Origin: Porpolomopsis calyptriformis
Lineage: Eukaryota; Basidiomycota; Agaricomycetes; Agaricales; Hygrophoraceae
Length of the DNA: 64,000 bases
Reading direction: 5' to 3'
Assembly: GCA_951640195.1 (NCBI GenBank)
Contig: OX621166.1
Span: forward strand, 1,542,501 to 1,606,500
In this document: positions 56,896 to 64,000 of the stretch, piece after piece
Position numbering within the stretch: position 1 is the stretch's first letter
How the letters are laid out: the number at the start of each line of letters is the position of its first letter
Notes under the pieces: generated by a model
The model's database searches: none
Told to the model about the DNA's origin: nothing
What the model saw: the letters and a program-made list of their open reading frames with translations, nothing else
Made by a program: the position numbers and the translations under genes

Positions 56896-58759
56896 ATGGC
56901 TAGCCTCGACCATCTCGTATCCCTCATTTACCATGAGAGACAGCAAGCAGGCTCTATGCTCTGCGCTCAACATGCGCTCAATGGTCTCCTCCGTACGTAC
57001 CCACTCACCTGGCCACGTACGCCTCACCGTTTGAACATGAGCCTCTCGTTCTAGAAGGGAACTACGTTAGCATATCCTCGCACACCCTAACCGACCCCAA
57101 CTCACCCAAGCATAACAGTTTACAGCCCCTGATCTCTCCGAAATCGCTCGTTTCTTCGACAACCTCGAGCAACATTATGATGATGCCAACTCTGGCCGAA
57201 CCAGCACCAACATGGACGACACAGGCTTGTCCCAACTTACCTACCGAGCCCCTCTCTTTCCACTCACTTTCATCTTTCAGGTTTCTTTTCTGTACAGGTC
57301 CTCGACCAAGCCTTGAAGGTATGGGGTCTCAAGTGAGCATTCCTTGCTTCTCTTTGTCCTCATCCCAACCAGATCTACATCCAGTCTTATCCGCTGGAGA
57401 AGTGAATCCATGCGCCCGTACCACGACCATCCCCAGTTCGTCTATCCCTCCATTCTACTACGAGTAATTACGGTAGCATAACAAAATAGTACTCAACTCG
57501 CCTTCGTCCTCAACTATGAGCACCATTGGTACACCCTTCGACGCTTCGGACCTGCACTATCCGACCATACCGTTGATCCAGGCAACGGACACTGGTTCAA
57601 CCTCAACTCTGTCCTCAAATCTCCCGAATGGGTCAGCAAACTTTATCTCGGCATGGTCTTGCAGCAAGCTGAATCAGATGGTTCGTTCACCTCTATGCGT
57701 ACGAGCGGTGCTGATTGGGCCTTCATCCTCACCCCAGGCTACTCTGTCTTTGCTGTGACCCAAGCGGACCCGCTATCCTCACTCGCGCTGCCCCGTACAG
57801 CAGCCGACGAAATAGCATCCATGCTCCCAGAACCCTCCTCTACGACTACCATAAATACGGACTTCTCCACCAAGCCCTCGACGCTTTCGTCCACCTCCGC
57901 ATCGGATACGCAACCCGTGTCACAGTCCCAGCCACATCCAGCCTTGGAGGAAACTTTCGACGATGAGGATTTTGAACTCCAGGCTGTTCTCCACGCATCT
58001 CTCGCCGGTGGCGCCACTACCCCTCACATCCCTGGTTCGTGGCTGTCCGAACCAAGCCACGGAGCGAGCTCGAGCTCGATACCCGCTTCGGGTGAGATGC
58101 CTCCCTCTCATGGTTATGGTGCACCGGGTCGCCCCTCCAATCATATTCGCAGCACCCACCATGGCAAGGAAGTGGACCCTGTGGCTGAGAGCATGGCACG
58201 AAACCTTACGATCATGGAGCGCATGCGTCGGGAGCAGGAAATGGCCCAGCAGGAATTATATGAAAATGGGGTTCTCCCTTTTCGTCGCCGGAAAACTGTT
58301 GGCGAACAGGAAGAAGAAGATATGTTGCGACGCGCTATTGCAGAGTCAAAGGCATTCTCACAAGACGAGGAACACGAACAAGCTGACGACGACCAAGATG
58401 AAGCTGAAGACGTGGAAGTCGACGGCCCCGAGCTCACATCACTGTATCCTACGAGAAGGTCTTATGAGGACGTTAGAGTGTATGATGACGACGACGAAGG
58501 ACTGCAACAGGCGCTAAAGGCGTCTTTGGAAGCTGTTCCCAACGGATTTCCCATCGATCTTCCAATATCAACCCCTGCCGGGGTTCCACCGGCAGAGGCT
58601 GAAACGATGGTATCTGGTACGGATCACGAGACGGAGAGGATGGATGCTTCATCCGAAGCGGAAGCGAGTGTCACCAGTGCCACATCGGACGAGCACGAGA
58701 TAGAACCTGTAAATGTCGACGAGCTCAGGAAGAGGCGATTAGCGAGATTTGGCGGTTAA
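56896..58759 (+). CDS. Ataxin-3-like Josephin deubiquitinase with three UIMs
   Basis: The Josephin cysteine protease domain comes first: IYHERQQAGSMLCAQHALNG (catalytic Cys in MLCAQH), NYFTAPDLSEIARFFDNLE, MDDTGFFSVQVLDQALKVWG, NLIRWRSE, FVLNYEHHWYTLRRFG (catalytic His) and GNGHWFNLNSVLKSPEWVS (Asn). Three ubiquitin-interacting motifs follow: DDEDFELQAVLHASLAGG, EEEDMLRRAIAESKAF and DDDEGLQQALKASLEAV, with disordered Ser-rich linkers. There is no poly-Gln tract. The end DELRKRRLARFGG is a basic Arg-rich helix similar to ataxin-3's VCP-binding area. One intron (57225-57280) needs a GC donor to give TGFFSVQV. It should trim ubiquitin chains in protein quality control. Confidence 0.93.
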
Positions 58760-58798
58760 CAAGATGGCGATAATGCAAACACCTTAGAATTAGACTTG

Positions 58799-58816
58799 AA
58801 AAAAAAAAAAAAAAAA
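58799..58816 (+). repeat. Run of 18 A
   Basis: Mononucleotide tract 40 bases after the ataxin-3-like stop, in its 3' untranslated region. Could mimic a poly(A) tail in cDNA work. Confidence 0.8.
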
Positions 58817-58912
58817 CACAAAGTATGCATGATGACCAGATTATGATTGATGACAGACTGGGATTGACGAAATAAAAATAAAAAGGTATGTACACATACG
58901 CTGCATTGACAA

Positions 58913-59337
58913 CTACTTCGAGTTACCCATTCCCAAGGCGTCCTTTGCCTTGTCCATCAAAGAGTCCTATAAAGAAACCGTTTGCTTCCTGGGACGATGC
59001 TGAAAAACAAAATCTTACACTATTCTTATTTCCGCTCATAGCGTCGGTTGCCTTCTGAGACATGGACTTTTCGCTCTGCAATATGAATGGCAAGTTATAA
59101 ACGTTCGATGTCGTTCAACAGGGAACACAGACCTCGGGCTGGAGATGAGAGGCCATGTCATCTATCTTGCCAACTACCGTGTCCTTCACATTCTCGGTGG
59201 TGGACTTATCACCGTCAGGCTGGGAGAAAACAATTTGGTTGGCGTTCGTGACGACCTGGACATGGAATAACACCGACCTTCACACTGGAGGAAAGCTTGC
59301 CAGACGCAGACTGACGGGGGGGATCGTGCATGTTCAT
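58913..59337 (-). CDS. Hsp9/Hsp12-family small stress protein
   Basis: Four short exons give about 82 residues. The frame reads MNMHDPPRQSASGKLSSSVK, then after introns PDGDKSTTENVKDTVVGKID, DMASHLQPE, SEKSMSQKATDAMSGNKNS and DSLMDKAKDALGMGNSK. This matches the Hsp9/Hsp12 group: hydrophilic, disordered in solution, helical at membranes, and rich in the QPxxxKSxxQ/E type repeat. These proteins protect membranes in heat, osmotic and stationary-phase stress. A TATA box is present upstream (59420-59426). The neighbour on the left is convergent and unrelated. Confidence 0.87.
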
Positions 59338-59639
59338 GGTGATAAGAGAGTATGGGTTGTTCGAGATAAAAGTGGGGGGTGGAAAGGGAGGTTGTGGGTT
59401 CTCATCGATATGGCCTGGCTTTTATACGTTTTCTGAGGTTGGTACAGTGATCGTCATTAGAAGCAATGACGTAGTTTCTATTTACCCAAAGTGGAAAATC
59501 GTCGTTATCACATGCTAATCACTATAGTCAACTTTCGATCATGGCTCGTATGGATATTTTATAGCGATGGTCATTCATAAATACAATACAAAACTAATAT
59601 CTCAAGAAACCAACATGGATCTAAATACACGGCAGTCCA
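59338..59639. other. Hsp9/12 promoter and tandem intergenic region
   Basis: Contains a TATA box and a pyrimidine-rich leader (on the minus strand) ahead of the Hsp9/12 ATG. I saw no CCCCT stress element in it. No gene is present. Confidence 0.5.
59420..59426 (-). promoter_or_regulatory. TATA box of the Hsp9/12 gene
   Basis: TATAAAA on the minus strand, 82 bases upstream of the ATG, in the context CGTATAAAAGCC. The position fits a strongly inducible gene. Confidence 0.6.
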
Positions 59640-61806
59640 TCAGACTTCTGCTTCTGGTGGATTGCCATCCGTCACCTCTTCTTCCGCCTGTGCACGATTC
59701 CGCCGCCTTGCAGAGATGGAATATCGCGAAAAGCGATGCCTCTGCGAATTCTGTCGATTCATTTGTTGGGCATGTGGTGGTTCCCAGTTCTCTCCGTCGT
59801 CCGACTCTCTAGGCCCCGTCGGAAAGAAATCTAAAGGAGATTAGACAAATTCTCCGCTGATAGCAAAGAAGAAATACCTTGTCGACAAATTGGACATGAA
59901 CTCGACAATTCCAGTAGCCATGGGTCTACGCAGTCCTGGTGGAACCGATGTTTTCCCTCGCAAGGCAGTAAGCGCAAGTCGTCACCTTCTTCGAAATCCA
60001 CGATACAGATCGGACATGTCTCGCGGCCGATCCCGCCCGAGGCAACATCCGTCTGAAGTGGTGGTAAAGGGCGCGACGGTCCCTCGCCCATGTCTCCGCC
60101 AGCGGGTGACCGGGAAGACGACGAACTCCCAACCCCGCCAGACCGTCGCCCTACATGATCATAACTCTGCCCAGGAACAGACCCACCCGAATCAGGTCGC
60201 GAAGTCGTCGGATCATCCTGTCCTTCCTTTTCAGTGACATGCTCTGTGCCGGATGACCCTTCTACTATCGCCTCCGCCCCCACCTCTGATCCAGTAGCCG
60301 TCGTCACAGACACAGGCGGCTTCGCGCTTGCATCATTGTCTCCGCTATCCATATCATGCTGGTCATCCAACGCTTTCATCTCTACCCTCGAAGCAGTATT
60401 CTGACCGCAAGGCGAATTCGACGCGCCCTCCTCTGGATCCTTTGCTGGCAACTCGTGGTTGCGCGGGGCAAACTTGACAACAGGGAATGTGTCCAGTATA
60501 GCCCTCGTAAGTCCTCTTGCGCGACTTTGTCCTTCACCGACACCACCGTTATGTACAGCCATTCGGGGTCCGTATCGGTCAGGGTGGCGGATAGCGCGAA
60601 TGGCCTATTTTTTCCTCGGTCGGTCAATGTGTGTCGGTAAGGATGTAAAAAAGGCATACACCGGATATGATGACGACACAAAACAAAGCAGAAACGCATC
60701 CTGTGATCGCATACAAGACGATCCTGGATCCATGCCAACATCAAAAAAGAGGTCAAGAAAACTTAATGATGAACTAACATAGCTAGGCCGGTATTACTCG
60801 AGCCACCATTTGTGTCGGTACTCGACGATTGTCCGTTTCCGTCATCGTCAGTGTTGTTAAGAGAGGCATTGTAGGCCACCAGTGTGGCAATCAGGTAACC
60901 TGGAGAGACTGGATTCCCCGTAGTGATTGATTGATTGACATCTGTAAACGACTTGTTCAGCAGCTGTGAATTATAATAGTCATACGCCGAGTCGTTGGTC
61001 CCGAATTGGCCAAATTGGTAGTCGATGAGGCTGAATGCATAATCATCAATATAGATCTTCGAGGCGAACAAGAAGACTGGGCTCACTGCGCCGAGGTGAG
61101 AGATTGGGTTGTGAAAATATCAAGGATTTGGTTAAAAACGCTTGGGTCTTCGTAAGCGGGATTGATGATGCACCCTTGCGAGTGCAAAGAATACAAGAGC
61201 TGATCGTTGACCAGAACATCAATCGCTTCGCCATACCCAGAGAGAAGAGGGGCTCAGCACATACAGCCGACACAGCTCCCAGATCACGAGCAAGAGTGAA
61301 AATGTCTTCTTCCTGAGAAGCATCTGTGGCATTATAGTCGCAGGACACCATAGCAATCCATGGTGTCATCGCTACCATCCGTTAACATGAAGCCTAATAC
61401 AATATGTGTATAACAAAACACACTAGGCAGGGTGATATTGGTCGCATTCCTTTCCGAAAAGTGTACAAAAGCGCCCTGTAGTAAGAAAAATTACAATTGA
61501 TCATCTACGTTCCAGACACCACAACTCACTTGGCTTATCCCTGTGCTATTAGCCGCAACAAGCTGATACGAGACATTCTCCCAGTATGACCTGTGATCAA
61601 AAGTAGTGTCAGGGAATAGCGATTACTGCTATGTTCATTGCCCACCCGTTGGACCATTGCAGGTGCAACTTGGATGCTCCAGTCTCGTTCATTGTTTGTT
61701 GTATAGCGATGGTATCATTTGTGGGAGAGGCTGGAACATACCCGCTCACACGACGGAAGGCTGCTGTGAGAAGTAGCGATAGAACAAAATGAAGGACGGT
61801 AGCCAT
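59640..61806 (-). CDS. PA-TM-RING E3 ubiquitin ligase
   Basis: The signal peptide (MATVLHFVLSLLLTAAFRRV) is followed by a lumenal domain in several exons (SYWENVSYQLVAANSTGISQ; TPWIAMVSCDYNATDASQEE; DIFTLARDLGAVSAV), which fits a protease-associated fold. One membrane segment follows, IVLYAITGCVSALFCVVIIS, then AIRAIRHPDRYGPR, a 150-residue disordered acidic linker and a RING-H2: CPICIVDFEEGDDLRLLPC, HRFHQDC, DPWLLELSSSCPICRQ. The tail ends EEEVTDGNPPEAEV. These ligases sit in endosomal, vacuolar or Golgi membranes and tag membrane cargo. An upstream in-frame ATG at 61908 would bury the signal peptide, so I prefer 61806. Several junctions in the lumenal part are not fixed. Confidence 0.83.
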
Positions 61807-62009
61807 AAATCCTCCGTAGCCCTGGGTAAAAGGAGGAAGACAGAAACGTCCCAACCCCGCCTCGGGCACGATGTATATCGTTCCTTTTGCGGTGTGTCGG
61901 AATGACATAATCGCTTTTAGGTCATTGGAAATTTATTTGGCACACCACCAAGCAAGGCTACGGTACATGTCGATACGTATACAATCTGCTAGATATTGTT
62001 TTACAAATT

Positions 62010-63726
62010 TCAACCCTCCCTCACGACCTCTTCCAAGGCTTCTCTGAATATGTCACAGCCCTTCTTCAACTCTGCCTGTGTGATGTTTAGCGGAGGTATG
62101 AAGCGAATAACCTCGTATACGGAAGTCGTAAGAATGAGCATGCCCTTTTCGATACACCGTTTCGCCACGCGACTCGCTAGCGATTTGGGTGCAGATGCCT
62201 TCAATACCGGATCGTGGGAAGACCCAGATGGGGATGCGAATTCGACCGCAACCATGAGGCCTTGTCCGCGCACATCAATGATGTTGTGGTTAACAGCGGG
62301 GTCCTGGCGAATGGTGTTCAGCGAGGCGAATAACTCTTTAGAACTAGATCACACGTCAGACAACTCGAGAGTGTGACATGGAAGAATACTATCGCCCACC
62401 GAGATTGCACGTTGTCCAGAATATTTTCCTCATTCATGGCCTCTACAACCGCAATTGCGGCGGCACAAGCCACGGCATTCCCGGCGTATGTACCACCCTA
62501 AAAAGTTGAGCTCCATTGGACTAAGAAGCCAGAAAGATACCTACCATACTGCCAGGCGTGAGAAGATCTGTCAATTCCTTTCGGCTGATCACCCCACTCA
62601 AGGGGAACCCATTGGCCAAACCCTAGTGGACGAATGAGGATGATCTCTTCGTATCGCAGAGTAGTAGAACTCACCTTGGCCACAACTAGTATATCCGGTC
62701 TCGTGCCGCTGTACTCGATCGAAAAGAATTTACCAGTCCTACAAAAGCCACTCTGCACCTCATCCACAATCAGAAGCATCCCATGCCTGTCGCATACCTG
62801 TCGCAAGCCTTGCAAAAAAGTGGGAGGGGCAGGGACATAACCGCCTTCTCCGAGAACTGGCTCGACCAGGATAGCAGCTGTATCCAGAGGTGTAGTCTGC
62901 TGCAGTAATAATAAATCCAGTTGATATAGCGACTTATGGACGAGCTCATCCTCATTTGCCGTGGGAAGTACACAATGTTGATGCCAATAAGGAAATGGGA
63001 TGGTGAAGACACCCGGCTGTAGAAATGTGAGCCAACCAGCCGACTGAATAGATGATCAAGCATGCCATAAGAGGTGCAAAGCCCTCGGTGTATACAGTCT
63101 TGCTCCTGGTAAGGCTCATGGCCCCAAAGGTTCTTCCATGATAACTACCTAACGAGACAGACGTCAGTTGGTCCAGAAATTGGATACTATCACCACCTTA
63201 CCTTGCACGACGATAATATTCTGGCGTCTAGTGATTGTGCGTGCCATCTTGATGGAGGCCTCTATCGCCTCCGAGCCTGAATTCCAAAAGTAAAAGGAAT
63301 CCAGGGAAGGGTGAGGCATTATAGGAATGAGCTTCTCGATGAGGCGCAAGTAAGGGGTATTAAAAGCAATACTGCACTGTAAAAAATACACGGTGAGTGG
63401 GTGTGGTTTCAAAAACAGTTGAATAGTGAGTCCACCTGTCCATGAACGAGAGTGGTGCATTGCTCTGCTGCTGCCGCGCTGACTTTGGGATGGCAATGAC
63501 CTTGGAGGAAAAGTTGGATCGGATAATGAACTCATCCTTGGGGCGAAGGATTGCGCAACGAAGACTGACCAAGATTACAGACGGCAATCCCACAAGTAAA
63601 GTCAAGCATGCGGCTTCCATCATCGAAATGCACATACGATCCCTTCGCTTGAGTGATCACCCCGTCCACGATCCTCACGATACCTTTACTGACATGCTGT
63701 TTCCCAAATTCCGCCGTTGTTTGCAT
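62010..63726 (-). CDS. Class III aminotransferase, 4-aminobutyrate transaminase type
   Basis: PLP enzyme, probably moving the amino group of GABA to 2-oxoglutarate. The start is [20 protein letters not shown], then [52 protein letters not shown] (substrate loop), NIIVVQG, then [38 protein letters not shown] (cofactor Asp), and [20 protein letters not shown] with the PLP lysine. Later [14 protein letters not shown] and the C-terminal [10 protein letters not shown] to ALEEVVREG. It resembles bacterial GabT more than the mitochondrial Uga1, and no clear presequence is seen. Acetylornithine aminotransferase is the alternative. Nitrogen-related allantoinase lies directly upstream on the same strand. 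Confidence 0.9.
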
Positions 63727-63853
63727 CCTTTGTAGATATCAGTCGAAAAGCTGATGGGACCATCTGCGTGCGACCTTCCAATTTTGGATGCAATTGACTC
63801 CTCAGTCACATGACTCGCAGAGCAAATGACAAAATTTGATTTATGCAATTAAA

Positions 63854-64000
63854 TCAAATTTGTGTTCCTATGGGGTCCCAAAATCTTGGAAAGTTCCCAT
63901 CCATGTCATAAACCATCCGGCCGCGAACAAAAGTCTTCTCCACACGACCAAGCAGGACCATCCCTTCATAAGGCGACGTCTTGTTTTTGAACTGAAGCGA
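63854..64000 (-). CDS. Allantoinase, C-terminal fragment cut by the window edge
   Basis: A 48-residue open frame enters from the right edge and stops at 63854-63856. It reads FKNKTSPYEGMVLLGRVEKT, FVRGRMVYDMDGNF and ends DPIGTQI. The pattern HKNK-x-(S/T)PY...G-x-V-x-(K/T)T-x-VRG-x-xVY is the last beta-sheet of cyclic amidohydrolases, and it is closest to allantoinase, which opens allantoin to allantoate in purine breakdown. Dihydroorotase-like relatives cannot be fully excluded from the tail alone. The stop is 127 bases from the transaminase ATG. Confidence 0.72.
   Translation of the reverse strand, partial: SLQFKNKTSPYEGMVLLGRVEKTFVRGRMVYDMDGNFPRFWDPIGTQI

Noticed and set aside
61807..61908. 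Upstream ATG of the PA-TM-RING gene
   Set aside because: Would bury a clear signal peptide 34 residues inside the protein; kept only as an alternative.
18155..64000. A terpene biosynthetic gene cluster
   Set aside because: Apart from the cyclase, no tailoring enzyme, transporter or pathway regulator is found in this part of the window.
1..64000. tRNA, rRNA genes and CRISPR arrays
   Set aside because: No convincing tRNA A/B boxes or cloverleaf were seen in gaps, no rRNA-like sequence, and no regularly spaced repeats. A covariance-model scan would be decisive.

Overview
This window is nuclear DNA of a filamentous basidiomycete, most likely one of the Agaricomycetes (mushroom-forming fungi). 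Genes are dense (about 27 in 64 kb), lie on both strands, and are cut by many short introns of roughly 45-65 bases. Protein features point the same way: a Tsp2-like tetraspanin, a HAD-type class II terpene cyclase and a Kre9/Knh1-like small secreted protein. A DDE-type transposon here encodes a protein of a kind I remember as common in Agaricomycetes. I saw no rRNA, tRNA or CRISPR.

Layout, left to right. 0.2-6.2 kb: a coiled-coil/RGG protein, MON1 (Rab7 exchange factor) and a mitochondrial carrier resembling the yeast APS/PAPS carrier. 6.8-13.1 kb: a large RhoGAP protein and a tetraspanin. 13.7-18.2 kb: a complete-looking 4.4-kb DNA transposon whose 11-exon transposase frame is fully open and which has near-identical inverted ends. 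18.7-25.3 kb: threonine deaminase, a Cti6-like PHD protein and the terpene cyclase. 26.1-32.8 kb: ribosomal protein uS12, CDP-diacylglycerol synthase, topoisomerase I and a complex I subunit. 33.2-45.7 kb: VPS8, COG2, PRKRIP1 and a TM9 protein. 45.8-55.3 kb: mitochondrial TyrRS, queuine tRNA-ribosyltransferase, DBP10, a Knh1-like protein, DUO1 and ISA2. 55.7-64 kb: ATG27-like, an ataxin-3-like deubiquitinase, Hsp9/12, a PA-TM-RING protein, a GABA-type transaminase and the C-terminal end of allantoinase.

Most genes are housekeeping: membrane traffic (MON1, VPS8, COG2, TM9, ATG27), RNA metabolism (TGT, DBP10, PRKRIP1), mitochondria (carrier, NDUFB3, TyrRS, ISA2) and chromosome biology (TOP1, CTI6, DUO1). 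Packing is extreme in places: divergent start codons 17 and 44 bases apart, a tandem pair 35 bases apart, and convergent stops 28 bases apart. These imply overlapping transcripts. Four introns appear to need a GC donor instead of GT. The two accessory items of most interest are the intact transposon and the lone terpene cyclase, which sits outside any visible biosynthetic cluster.

Gene models were built by hand from open frames, splice signals and remembered family patterns. Ends and small exons are predictions.
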